Source of the DNA: an uncultured Eubacteriales bacterium
GTDB taxonomy: Bacteria > Bacillota > Clostridia > Christensenellales > CAG-314
Direction: 5' to 3'
Assembly (NCBI GenBank): GCA_948938605.1
Contig: CARAIG010000047.1
Location: forward strand, 3,389 to 67,388
DNA length: 64,000 nucleotides
Shown here: positions 44,366 to 52,992 of the stretch, one piece after another
How positions within the stretch are numbered: position 1 is the first letter of the stretch
Layout of the letters: every line of letters begins with the position of its first letter
Notes under the pieces: model-generated
Databases searched by the model: none
What the model was told of the DNA's origin: nothing
The model's input: only the letters and a program-made list of their open reading frames with translations
Position numbers and translations under genes: made by a program

Positions 44366-44481
44366 TTACCACACTATTTCCCAATGTTTAGCAAACAAAC
44401 ATGCCAAAGAAAGACACACATATCTACCAATAGATAATTATGTGTTTGTTTGCCTAAAAATATTAAGAAATAATGTGGTAA
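44366..44481 (-). promoter_or_regulatory. 116-nt leader hairpin, candidate regulatory RNA
   Basis: The two halves are near-perfect inverted copies over about 38 bp (outer TTACCACA-TATTTC, inner GCAAACAAACA, tip TATCTA-CCAA-TAGATA). The expected transcription start from the promoter at 44486-44514 falls at its first bases. Three of four mismatches are G-U pairs in the minus-strand RNA. A MITE origin is the alternative. Confidence 0.6.
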
Positions 44482-44485
44482 AATG

Positions 44486-44514
44486 ATTGTAACAAAACAA
44501 AATTAAAAAGTCAA
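44486..44514 (-). promoter_or_regulatory. Promoter of the InlB/BspA-type lipoprotein gene
   Basis: TTGACT (44509-44514), 17 bp, TACAAT (44486-44491). Confidence 0.8.
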
Positions 44515-44555
44515 GGCAATGCACTAACGTTAGCAATTATAGTTGACCGTCCGTA

Positions 44556-44584
44556 TTGACTAAATAACCGTTGTATGTTATAAT
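44556..44584 (+). promoter_or_regulatory. Promoter of the nrnA-nrnA-surE operon
   Basis: TTGACT (44556-44561), 17 bp, TATAAT (44579-44584), divergent from the lipoprotein promoter. Confidence 0.8.
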
Positions 44585-44664
44585 TAAATACTAAATTCAA
44601 CTTATACAAAGCTGTACTATGCGCATTATTTTACTTGCAAATATACAACTTAAAACGGAGAAAT

Positions 44665-45597
44665 ATGTTTAAACAAGCCTTAGAATTAATAAAAAAATAC
44701 GACACAATCATTATACACCGTCACACAAATCCCGACGGCGATGCAATAGGCAGTCAAACGGGAATGCAACAGCTGCTGCAATGCAATTTCCCCCAAAAGT
44801 CGGTTTTTATTGTAGGCGACGACCCCAAAAGATACGGCTTTATGGATAACTGCGCACCGCAAACCGTAGCGGACGAAACTTACAAAGGCGCGCTTGCCAT
44901 AATACTGGACACCTCGGTTAAATCGATGATTTCCGACGGACGTTACACCACTGCGGAAAAAACTTTGCGTTTTGACCACCACATCTACTGCGAAACGATA
45001 GCGGACGTTGACATTGTGGACAACACCTACGAAAGCTGCTGCGGACTTGTTGCCGACTTTGCATTACAAACGGGGCTTAAACTCAACCAAGCATCGGCAA
45101 AAGCGTTGTTTACGGGAATGGTAACCGATAGCGGACGTTTCCGTTACGATGCGACAAACGCAAGGACGTTTAGGTTGGCTTCCGCCCTAATAGAGCAAGG
45201 CTTCGACACAAACGAGATATATGCAAACCTTTACGCCGACGACTTCGATATGATACTGCTGCGTGCGAAATACGTGCAAAAAATACGCTTTACAAAGCAT
45301 AACGTTGCATACATAATTACAACCAAGGACGAACTGCTTAGCACTCCCGCCGACGAATTTACCGTATCGCGCGGAATGGTAGGCGTAATGAGCGACATCC
45401 GCGGGGTAGACAGCTGGGTAAACTTTACCGAAACCGACCATGGCGTACTGTGCGAATTGCGCAGCAAAAAGTACAACATTAACCCCGTTGCCGTAAAATA
45501 CGGCGGGGGCGGTCACGCAAAAGCCAGCGGCGCAACAATTAATGACTTGGATACCGCAATGTTAATGTTACAAGACTTGGATGAATTGAGCAAATAA
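44665..45597 (+). CDS. DHH-family NrnA-like phosphoesterase (first of two)
   Basis: A 310-residue DHH/DHHA1 protein of the NrnA type (oligoribonuclease and pAp phosphatase in relatives). The metal-binding motifs are HRHTNPDGDAIGSQ near residue 17, VDN..., the DHH triad in LRFDHHIYCE near residue 103, and the DHHA1 signature KYGGGGHAKASGA near the end. The ATG at 44665 has CGGAG eight bases ahead. It lies 19 bp before a second, diverged copy; both are in one operon with surE. Confidence 0.9.
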   Translation: MFKQALELIKKYDTIIIHRHTNPDGDAIGSQTGMQQLLQCNFPQKSVFIVGDDPKRYGFMDNCAPQTVADETYKGALAIILDTSVKSMISDGRYTTAEKTLRFDHHIYCETIADVDIVDNTYESCCGLVADFALQTGLKLNQASAKALFTGMVTDSGRFRYDATNARTFRLASALIEQGFDTNEIYANLYADDFDMILLRAKYVQKIRFTKHNVAYIITTKDELLSTPADEFTVSRGMVGVMSDIRGVDSWVNFTETDHGVLCELRSKKYNINPVAVKYGGGGHAKASGATINDLDTAMLMLQDLDELSK

Positions 45598-45616
45598 AAT
45601 TTACGGAGTTAAATAT

Positions 45617-46603
45617 ATGACAGAACAATTTAAAACAATGAAAGCAATTTTAGACAAAATCAAGCAATACGACCGAATAATAATTACTCGGCACGTGCGT
45701 CCCGACGGCGACGCAATAGGTTCGACAAAGGGCTTGGCGCGCATATTGCGGTTAACATACCCTAAAAAGGAAATTTACCTGCAAACAAACGACGGCAGCG
45801 ACTACCTTGCGTTTTTAGGCAAGGACGACGAACACATAGCCCCCGAACTGTACAAGGACGCATTGTTAATAGTTATCGACACCGCCACCGCCGACAGAAT
45901 TTCCAATAGCCATTACGACAAAGCGCGCGAAATAATTAAAATAGACCACCACATAGACATCAAGCCCTACGGCGACTTGTGCTGGATAGAGGACTTGCGC
46001 AGTTCCGCTTGCGAAATGATTGCATATTTTTACCAAACTTTTAAAGACGAACTTAAAATCGACAAGGAAGCGGCAACCTACATCTTTTGCGGAATGGTAA
46101 CGGATTCCGGACGTTTCCGTTACGAATCGACAACCGGCGAAACATTGCGCCTTGCAAGCATGCTGCTCGACTGCGGAGTAGACACCGAAACGCTGTACTC
46201 CCACTTATACTTGGAGGACTTCGACTTCCTTAAATTCCAAGCATATGTATTCGAACAAATGCAAATTACAAAAAACGGCGTTGTACACTTGTACGTAGAC
46301 AACGCAATGCAACAAAAGTTTAACCTTACAACCGAGCAAGCAAGCGAAGCAATAAGTTTTCTTAAAGGCATAAAAGGTTGCATAGCACAACTGGCATTTA
46401 TAGATATGCCCGACGGCACTATCCGCGTAAGGTTGCGCAGTCGCTTTATGACAATAAACCAACTTGCGGAAAAATACGGCGGTGGCGGACACCAATGCAC
46501 TTGCGGAGCAACGTTGCACAACCCTGCCGAAATTGAGCCGATGCTTGACGACGCGGACAAAATGGTTGCCGACTATAAGGCAAACAACAAGGGTTGGTTA
46601 TGA
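45617..46603 (+). CDS. DHH-family NrnA-like phosphoesterase (second of two)
   Basis: A 328-residue paralogue of the preceding gene with the same motifs: TRHVRPDGDAIGSTKGL, IKIDHHIDIKPYG and KYGGGGHQCTCGA at the C-terminus. Identity between the two is moderate, so this is an old tandem duplication and the copies may have split nano-RNA and pAp activities (inference). Ribosome site CGGAG before the ATG. Its TGA overlaps the surE ATG (ATGA). Confidence 0.9.
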   Translation: MTEQFKTMKAILDKIKQYDRIIITRHVRPDGDAIGSTKGLARILRLTYPKKEIYLQTNDGSDYLAFLGKDDEHIAPELYKDALLIVIDTATADRISNSHYDKAREIIKIDHHIDIKPYGDLCWIEDLRSSACEMIAYFYQTFKDELKIDKEAATYIFCGMVTDSGRFRYESTTGETLRLASMLLDCGVDTETLYSHLYLEDFDFLKFQAYVFEQMQITKNGVVHLYVDNAMQQKFNLTTEQASEAISFLKGIKGCIAQLAFIDMPDGTIRVRLRSRFMTINQLAEKYGGGGHQCTCGATLHNPAEIEPMLDDADKMVADYKANNKGWL

Positions 46604-47328
46604 AAATACTGGTTACAAACGATGACGGAATAGACGCAATCGGGCTGCAAACCCTAGTAAAATTTGCCAAAACGTTGGGGGACGTTACGATATGTGCGCC
46701 CGCCGTGCAACAAAGTGCTAAAAGCCACGCAATAAACGTACACAACCCGTTTGAAGTTACCAAAGTAAATTATCCCGTTTGTAAAGTTACCGCCTACAAA
46801 GTCAATTCCACGCCCGTAGACTGCGTAAGGTATGCAATGATAGGTTTAGGGATAAAGTTCGACTTGGTACTGTCGGGAGTAAACAACGGCTACAACATAG
46901 GCGAAGATATTTTGTATAGCGGAACGGTCGGTTGCGTATTCGAAGCGGGTTTGCACGACACCCGCGCCATTGCATTTAGCACCGAACACAACAACGGCGA
47001 AAACGTACAACAACACATACAAACGGCATACGAATTTATAACTAAAAACAAACTGTTTGATTACTGCAACGTCTACAACGTAAACATACCGCAAAACGTT
47101 ACGGGAAGCACCGTAGTTACCCGTCAAGGCGGAGCGTACTTTACCGACGAGTTTATTAAAACGGACGAAACGCACTTTGACCAGCGCGGGTACTGCGTGT
47201 ACAGTTACGGCAACGATTTAACGCTAGACACCGACGCGACAATGAACGGATACATAAGCATAACGCCGTTAACCTGCAAACGGGACGACGAACAAGCGTA
47301 TGCAAAGATTAAAGCGACACTGCGTTAG
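46600..47328 (+). CDS. surE: 5'/3'-nucleotidase SurE
   Basis: A 242-residue SurE-family nucleoside monophosphate phosphatase. It starts MKILVTNDDGIDAIG (metal-binding DD at residues 8-9) and has VLSGVNNGYNIGEDILYSGT with the conserved Asn/Ser metal ligands. The length is normal. Translation is coupled to the preceding nrnA copy by the ATGA overlap. With two NrnA-like enzymes it forms a small nucleotide-turnover operon in the cytosol. Confidence 0.93.
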   Translation: MKILVTNDDGIDAIGLQTLVKFAKTLGDVTICAPAVQQSAKSHAINVHNPFEVTKVNYPVCKVTAYKVNSTPVDCVRYAMIGLGIKFDLVLSGVNNGYNIGEDILYSGTVGCVFEAGLHDTRAIAFSTEHNNGENVQQHIQTAYEFITKNKLFDYCNVYNVNIPQNVTGSTVVTRQGGAYFTDEFIKTDETHFDQRGYCVYSYGNDLTLDTDATMNGYISITPLTCKRDDEQAYAKIKATLR

Positions 47329-47351
47329 GAACAGTTAATTTAATGTACAAT

Positions 47352-47386
47352 TTCGGACGACATTACATTGTGTAATGTCGTCCGAA
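47352..47386. repeat. Perfect 16-bp-arm palindrome after surE
   Basis: Arms 47352-47367 and 47371-47386 with TTG loop (outer TTCGGACGACATTACA). No T-run follows on either strand, so it is not a classic terminator. Confidence 0.75.
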
Positions 47387-47434
47387 GCTGGGACATCTAG
47401 ACAAGTTTACGAGTCGCATTTTACTAAATATAGC

Positions 47435-47467
47435 AAAAAGGCATAACCGTACGGTTATGCCTTTTTG
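47435..47467. terminator. Bidirectional terminator between surE and the lipoprotein operon
   Basis: AAAAAGGCATAACCGT / ACGGTTATGCCTTTTT, perfect. Confidence 0.95.
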
Positions 47468-47493
47468 TGATAGTTAAATAATATTTATATGTT

Positions 47494-48888
47494 TTAAGCA
47501 TAGAAGTCTATCGACTTTATGCGCATTTGCGACAACAAGTTTCCACTAATAAAACTTGTAGAAGCGGCATCAAGTACTATCGTTGTCGTAGCACCGTTTA
47601 CTGTAATAGTTGCTCCCGTAACAGTCATACCATTAAAGCCTGTAGTATATTTTCCACTACTATAGTCATCTGCATTGATAACAATTTTTTTAAACGCTTG
47701 CGTACTTTGGAATGTCATAGTCGAGCCCCTGTAAAATCTTGCGGATACAGGGTCTGCAATATTCATTGTATCGGTAGATTCCGCTTTGTCATTAATTACA
47801 GTAAGTCCGTTTAATGTATATGTTTTTTGCTCAGTACCGTTATTAGATGTCGGAGCAACTTTTTCAAGAGAAATCGTTCCTATCAGCGTTCCGTCGGGCG
47901 CAGGAGTCTCAGTTCCGCCTTGATTACCGCCCTGATTTCCGCCTTGGTTTCCACCGCTACCTATTGTAACATTAGCAGGAATTAAACGCGCAACAAATTG
48001 TGAAATATCAACGGCATATTCGCCCTTGCTATCATTAAGGTAGTGGTCGGAATTGGAACTGATTGTTTCGTAAGTTCCGTGTGTAGACAGCATAAATTTG
48101 CCATTGTCGAACGCCCCCATAAGAATGTTGTCGTTAGCTACCGAATAAACGGTCGAACCGCTTGCAGTGAGTGTTATTTTTGTTTTGATATTTGTTGCGC
48201 CATTTGTATCATCAACTAATGTGATGTACTGTTTGGATCCGCCTTTGGCAGTTAACGCAATGTAAAAACCGCCTGTTGTTGTTTCAATTGTTACGGTTGC
48301 AGCTTGATCCTTACTCTCGGTAGTAGCAAGAAATTTGCCATCCATTACACCTGTTGCGTAAAGAACCTTGTTTGCACTGCCTTGCCACATTACCATAACG
48401 TAATCGGTTCCGGCTGCAGGGGCGCTTACTGCATTTTCTTTTATTTGTTCAAGAGATGTTTTTTGTGTGTCACCGCCTTGGTTGCCACCCTCATTTCCAC
48501 CTTGGTTACCGCCTTGGTTTCCGCCGTTTACGGATACAGCCTTGCTGACGGTTTTAATTTCGTTACCCTTTTCGTCAACTAACTTGGCAGTTAAAATATA
48601 ACTTGTAACACCGCTAGGTACAGTTACCGAACCGTTTGTAATTGTTACGCCGTTGTCGGCTTCCCATTTAATGTTACAAGAAATTTCGTTACCGTCAACG
48701 TCTTCGAACGACACAACGTCGCTAAGCACATAACTTGTTTTGCCTTGTGCATTACTGATTTGTTCTTCAACTTTTTTTGTCAGTTCGGTGATAGCATAAT
48801 CATCGAGACCTTGACACGCAACAAGCACGCCAAAACATACCGACAAAGCAAGGACAACAAGCACGATTAAAGAGACTTTCCTTTTCAT
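47494..48888 (-). CDS. Lipoprotein with Gly/Asn/Gln-rich linkers
   Basis: A 464-residue lipoprotein (lipobox VACQ, Cys near 24). A first Ig-like domain (residues 30-125) is similar in layout to the start of the neighbouring lipoprotein at 49183-51441. Then comes a GGNQGG-repeat linker, an unknown beta domain (DYVMVMWQGSANKVLYATGV; FLATTESKDQAATVTIE), a second GGNQGG linker, and a C-terminal beta domain ending MRIKSIDFYA. The ATG at 48888 is set by AGGAG eight bases ahead; upstream in-frame codons to 48969 lack a ribosome site. Last gene of the ABC transporter/nuclease group. Function unknown; surface binding or carbohydrate/nucleic-acid contact is a guess. Confidence 0.75.
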   Translation of the reverse strand: MKRKVSLIVLVVLALSVCFGVLVACQGLDDYAITELTKKVEEQISNAQGKTSYVLSDVVSFEDVDGNEISCNIKWEADNGVTITNGSVTVPSGVTSYILTAKLVDEKGNEIKTVSKAVSVNGGNQGGNQGGNEGGNQGGDTQKTSLEQIKENAVSAPAAGTDYVMVMWQGSANKVLYATGVMDGKFLATTESKDQAATVTIETTTGGFYIALTAKGGSKQYITLVDDTNGATNIKTKITLTASGSTVYSVANDNILMGAFDNGKFMLSTHGTYETISSNSDHYLNDSKGEYAVDISQFVARLIPANVTIGSGGNQGGNQGGNQGGTETPAPDGTLIGTISLEKVAPTSNNGTEQKTYTLNGLTVINDKAESTDTMNIADPVSARFYRGSTMTFQSTQAFKKIVINADDYSSGKYTTGFNGMTVTGATITVNGATTTIVLDAASTSFISGNLLSQMRIKSIDFYA

Positions 48889-49094
48889 TCCGCAAACTCC
48901 TAAAATTCTTATAAATTCAAGCAAAAATGCCTGTAAATTAATTATAACACTAAGCAACAATTTGCGCAATAGGTAACGGTAAATTTAATAAAAATTTACT
49001 CGTACTTGTTGTTAGCACAAAAATGCAATGCTTCTCAGTCAAAAGCAAATTATTAATCAAAACATCTAATGGGTACTTTTTCGGTTATTCAAGC

Positions 49095-49124
49095 AAAAAG
49101 GCCAACCGCAAGGGTTAGCCTTTT
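49095..49124 (-). terminator. Terminator after the 49183-51441 lipoprotein gene
   Basis: AAAAGGCTAACC / GGTTGGCCTTTTT hairpin on the minus strand (one wobble), about 60 bp past the stop. Confidence 0.85.
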
Positions 49125-49182
49125 ATAAGGATTTTTAAAAGATTAAATTTTAGTAATTGTATCTTTTTACAATCGCCGTCAA

Positions 49183-51441
49183 TTATTCAGCATCGGCCGT
49201 TCCGATTGTGATGTTAGCATCTTCCCTTGTAATATCATTTCTTGTAAGAACGATATCATATGTTCCTTCGGGCAATATTAATACTGCTTTTTCTACCCAG
49301 TCGGTACCTTCAATGCGGCTTGCTGCACCGTATTCGATTTTACCTGTAATTGTGCAGCCTGCTTCTACCGTTACGCTTAATCCTTCGTCATATTGTGCAA
49401 ACATTCCGTACCAAAGGTCGAATGCCACACCGTTTTCAGCAGCAATAATCTTGCTGTTGCCTTTGATTACAACCGTTCCGAAGTTGTTGGAAAGGGTGTA
49501 TTTGCTTCCTTTAAGGTTGGTTCCGTCAAGAGTTACTCCGTCAAGAGTTAAGTTGCAGTAGTTTTGGATAAGCATTTGAGCGGAGTCCGCTTGGCAATTG
49601 ATTGTGCCGTTTTTGAATACAACAGTGTTACCTTTTTCAAGGTGAATACTTTGAGATACTGTACCGGTGCTGCCAACAAGGGGTTTACCGATTGTCAATG
49701 TGTGTTTATTAAGGTCGATTGTAAAGTTGCGAGAACCTTCGCCAAGGAAGATACCGCCGCTTACTACGTCCTTTTGCAATACAATCGTTTCACCGTTTCT
49801 AACTGCTTCGATTGCTTCGAGAAGAGTTGCATAGGAAGTGTTTCCGATTTTTGCTTCGCCTTCAACGGGAGTAATGGGTTCATCAATTTTGTCACCAACA
49901 GTGATATTGAGCGACTTCAAACCAACTTGTTGATTTCCAGATTCGCATCCGCTAAGTAGAACCAATCTAACTGCTTTAACATTAGCAGGCAAATTGCTTA
50001 CGGTTAAAGTAGTATAATTTTCTAAAGAAACTGCCTTTTCAGCATTTCTAATTCCTACGCCTTCCACTTCTTCCCATGTTGTGCCATCAACAGTATAATC
50101 CAACGCAATTGTATTGAATTTCTTGCTTGCAGCCCACATTTCCAAATTAAGAGTAATGCTCTTTATAGCTTTACCGTTTACGGCTATCGTTGTATACATC
50201 GGTGTAGTATTACTATTCGGTGCCAAAACCGGCATAGTAGTAATTGTTTGAGTTTGTTTTGCAGCACGTGCAATTGAAATCAAAATATCCATATTGGTTA
50301 CATCTAAAGCCGCGCTGTCGATTTCACGTGCAGCATAGGAATTACTCCAATCTTTTGCATAAGTTGCAAAGTTTGTCGCAAAATTAATGTTTGCAGTTTG
50401 TTCGCCTTCTGCCGCAACTAAAGCAACAACCGTAATCTCTGTATCCCCTTCGATTGTGCCTTCATAATTATTTCCGCTTGTAGCGGCAACTTCCGTTCCA
50501 TTAACTTTGACACTTGAAATTGTAGCATTATTTTTAGCAGTTACCGTAAAAGTAAACTTTTCGCCATTAAGACCACTGGTTTTGCCAAGTGTCACTTCCG
50601 CATTTTCATTAGCAGGAGCAGTAATGGCAGAAGTACCGATGGTACGAGAAGTAACAACAGGATAATCGCGAGCGGGAGTGGTACCTTCTGCTTTAGAACC
50701 TGTTAATTCGGGATTTGTAGGACTATAGTTCATATAATATCCATTCACAACAACTGTATCATTTTGGTACACAGCGTCAATTCCGCTTTGTAATGTGCCA
50801 GAATAAATTTGAAGTTTTTGTGTTGAATCTTTACTGTCGGCAATCCAAAACGAATACGACTTATAATTCGCATTATAACTAGGCGCAGTAATGACAATAC
50901 CGCTTACATATAATTTATTTTCGGAAAAGCCTTTTTCTGGGATAGTTATCATTTCAGCCAAAAGACCCGCTACCGAATACGGTGAATCTACTGTACCTTG
51001 TCCTTTTCCTGCGGGAACAACTTTGGAAATTTCCAACTTATATTCTTTGCCGTCCTTATCGGTGTAAGCATTACCTTTTTCGTCTACCATTACGCCAACT
51101 AATTTATAGTTAACTTCTTCGTCAACTTCGTCGGGAACGATAATTTGGTATTGACCGTTAGAGTTAGGAGTTTCGCCAACTTTAACCAAAGTGGTTCCTT
51201 CGATCGTCCACTTGATTTTTACAGAAATTTCCTTTCCGCCGTCTTCGAGAACAAATACGTCTCCTTCAACCCAGAAAGATGTTGCTGATTCCTTAGCATC
51301 GTTTTTGTGAAGTTTAGTGAATTCCTTGTATAAGCTGTCAAGCTGTTCGGTTGAAGGTCCCTTTTGACAAGCAACCAAAACGCCCAAACCCAATGCAATC
51401 ACTAACATGAGCGATAAAATTGTTATCAGTTTACGTTTCAT
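49183..51441 (-). CDS. Multi-domain surface lipoprotein with OB-like domain and beta-helix end
   Basis: A 752-residue lipoprotein (lipobox VACQ). After an Ig-like first domain (to about residue 145), an OB-fold-like domain spans about 155-260 (ENKLYVSGIVITAPSYNANY, SFWIADSKDSTQKLQIYSG, VYQNDTVVVNGYY), the type found next to secreted nucleases. Beta-sandwich domains follow, then a C-terminal right-handed beta-helix region from about 585 (TIDLNKHTLTIGKPL; NTVVFKNGTINCQADS; LTLDGVTLDGTNL). ATG with AAAGGAG. It sits 55 bp after the nuclease gene. A nucleic-acid-binding helper to the nuclease is a reasonable guess, not shown. Confidence 0.78.
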   Translation of the reverse strand: MKRKLITILSLMLVIALGLGVLVACQKGPSTEQLDSLYKEFTKLHKNDAKESATSFWVEGDVFVLEDGGKEISVKIKWTIEGTTLVKVGETPNSNGQYQIIVPDEVDEEVNYKLVGVMVDEKGNAYTDKDGKEYKLEISKVVPAGKGQGTVDSPYSVAGLLAEMITIPEKGFSENKLYVSGIVITAPSYNANYKSYSFWIADSKDSTQKLQIYSGTLQSGIDAVYQNDTVVVNGYYMNYSPTNPELTGSKAEGTTPARDYPVVTSRTIGTSAITAPANENAEVTLGKTSGLNGEKFTFTVTAKNNATISSVKVNGTEVAATSGNNYEGTIEGDTEITVVALVAAEGEQTANINFATNFATYAKDWSNSYAAREIDSAALDVTNMDILISIARAAKQTQTITTMPVLAPNSNTTPMYTTIAVNGKAIKSITLNLEMWAASKKFNTIALDYTVDGTTWEEVEGVGIRNAEKAVSLENYTTLTVSNLPANVKAVRLVLLSGCESGNQQVGLKSLNITVGDKIDEPITPVEGEAKIGNTSYATLLEAIEAVRNGETIVLQKDVVSGGIFLGEGSRNFTIDLNKHTLTIGKPLVGSTGTVSQSIHLEKGNTVVFKNGTINCQADSAQMLIQNYCNLTLDGVTLDGTNLKGSKYTLSNNFGTVVIKGNSKIIAAENGVAFDLWYGMFAQYDEGLSVTVEAGCTITGKIEYGAASRIEGTDWVEKAVLILPEGTYDIVLTRNDITREDANITIGTADAE

Positions 51442-51496
51442 TTTTTTTCTCCTTTTATTTTAAGCGTTAACCGCTTTAAATACCAAAATACTTTTG

Positions 51497-52978
51497 TTAT
51501 TCAACAATTAAAATATCTGTGTAATTTGTTACACGTATTTGATATTCATTGTTATTGTTATAATTGTACCAATCTACCATTCCAACAACGGAAATCGTTT
51601 TGCCTTCAAATTCGTCTTGAGTTACTAAATCGTACAAACCGGTAGATTCGTTTAATTTGTAAAGTTTTTCCGTACGAACGGTAATTTTGTTGCCGTTGGA
51701 ATCTTCACAATAAAGCGACATTGCACCTTTACTTGTTCCGCTAGGAGTTGTATAAATGCGTGTAATTGTAAGATTTTTCATAGTAACCGAAGTGTCTACC
51801 AACAGTTGATGAAGTTTGAAAGTTTTAGGAACGGTATCTTCCGAATTAGGATCATAAACATTAACTGTCCTGTTTGAATTAAACTCAGGAATAGTAAGTT
51901 CAACAGGCTCAACAGGTTCGCCGACTCCATCCAACTTGATTGTGTTGTTGGGGTCCTTGGAGTTAACAACGTTATACGACAAACCGGACACTTGCCACGA
52001 TCCGTTAAAGTTTTGTGCAGTACCTACCACACGTACGTGATTACCAATATTTAATGCATCCTTAATTTTAGCATTTGAACCATTGTAATAAACGGAAATT
52101 CCGTAATACAAATCGTCTTCCTCACAATACCATTGCACGTATGTGCTACCATCATAGGAACCTGTCACATAGCCTTCAAAAGCCACTTTTATTCCGTCAT
52201 ATTGATCGAAATTAGTACGTAATTCTTTAAGGTCTATTTCCTTTGCTGTTCCGTAATAGTAGTTTTCGTCTTTCAACTTGGAGTGCACAATAAGTTTAGC
52301 TTTAACGGCTTGTTGAAGAGCATTCATACAATACTCGCCATAACGGTTGTCGCTTGCGCTGGAACCGTAACCGTAACCTTTTTGCAACAACTCTAAATTA
52401 AGGTTGCGCCAGTCTGACTCCGCATCGGGTTTATACCAAACCCAAGCAAGAGTACGTCCGTAACTGTCGTTGTTCCAAAGATTGTCATCAGTGTCGGATT
52501 CGACAAGTACCGAACCGCCGTTATCTATCGCAGCTTGCAATGTTTCGTGTACATAATTGGAAGCAACTTTGCCGTAAGGCTCGACTTGCCCGGTGCTTTC
52601 GGGAGTATTAACCGCAAGATAACGCGCCTTTAAAACTCCTTCGGGGTGTTTGTCGGACACGGGCACATTGAAGTGCGTTGTATCGCCGTCAATGTACATA
52701 CGCACAATGTTTGCAGCAGTGTATTTTTTTGTATTGGAATTCATATCCAATTGACACTGAGCAACGTAATCCTCCATAGGAAAATCTTCGTCACAAAGTT
52801 TGCAAACACCGTTGACGTAATCGTGACCTTCGACATCACACTTTTTTTTGCCGCATATTGAACAAACATTGTCATCGTTGAATGTGTGTCCGTCAGCGCA
52901 CTTATCGCACGCTATTAAACCGGTTAAACACAAACTCAAAGCGACAAGTAAAAGTATAATTTTTACAAATTTATTCAT
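51497..52978 (-). CDS. Staphylococcal-nuclease-like (thermonuclease) surface lipoprotein with two OB-like domains
   Basis: A 493-residue lipoprotein (lipobox IACD). Two CxxC knuckle repeats (CSICGKKKC, CKLCDEDF) precede an SNase domain near residues 80-235. Motifs: IDGDTTHF (Asp21 and Thr22 of the S. aureus enzyme), ARYLAVNTPEST (Arg35 and Glu43 kept; the Asp40 calcium ligand is Asn) and DSYGRTLAWVW (Arg87 kept). Two OB-like domains follow (VAFEGYVTGSYDGSTYVQW; ISVVGMVDWYNYNN). It should cut DNA or RNA at the cell surface if the Asp-to-Asn change is tolerated. It starts 14 bp after the ABC binding-protein gene with GAGG ribosome site, so the two are co-translated in one operon. Confidence 0.88.
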   Translation of the reverse strand: MNKFVKIILLLVALSLCLTGLIACDKCADGHTFNDDNVCSICGKKKCDVEGHDYVNGVCKLCDEDFPMEDYVAQCQLDMNSNTKKYTAANIVRMYIDGDTTHFNVPVSDKHPEGVLKARYLAVNTPESTGQVEPYGKVASNYVHETLQAAIDNGGSVLVESDTDDNLWNNDSYGRTLAWVWYKPDAESDWRNLNLELLQKGYGYGSSASDNRYGEYCMNALQQAVKAKLIVHSKLKDENYYYGTAKEIDLKELRTNFDQYDGIKVAFEGYVTGSYDGSTYVQWYCEEDDLYYGISVYYNGSNAKIKDALNIGNHVRVVGTAQNFNGSWQVSGLSYNVVNSKDPNNTIKLDGVGEPVEPVELTIPEFNSNRTVNVYDPNSEDTVPKTFKLHQLLVDTSVTMKNLTITRIYTTPSGTSKGAMSLYCEDSNGNKITVRTEKLYKLNESTGLYDLVTQDEFEGKTISVVGMVDWYNYNNNNEYQIRVTNYTDILIVE

Positions 52979-52992
52979 ATTGCCAACCTCTG

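Noticed and set aside
44346..44481. c-di-GMP riboswitch upstream of the lipoprotein gene
   Set aside because: GGGACGCA is present, but the rest of the GEMM-I consensus (tetraloop receptor and conserved P1b loop) is not, and the dominant structure is one long hairpin.
47930..48530. CRISPR-like or tandem DNA repeats
   Set aside because: The repeated GGNQGG codons are in-frame linkers of a lipoprotein; no regular spacers and no cas genes anywhere in the window.
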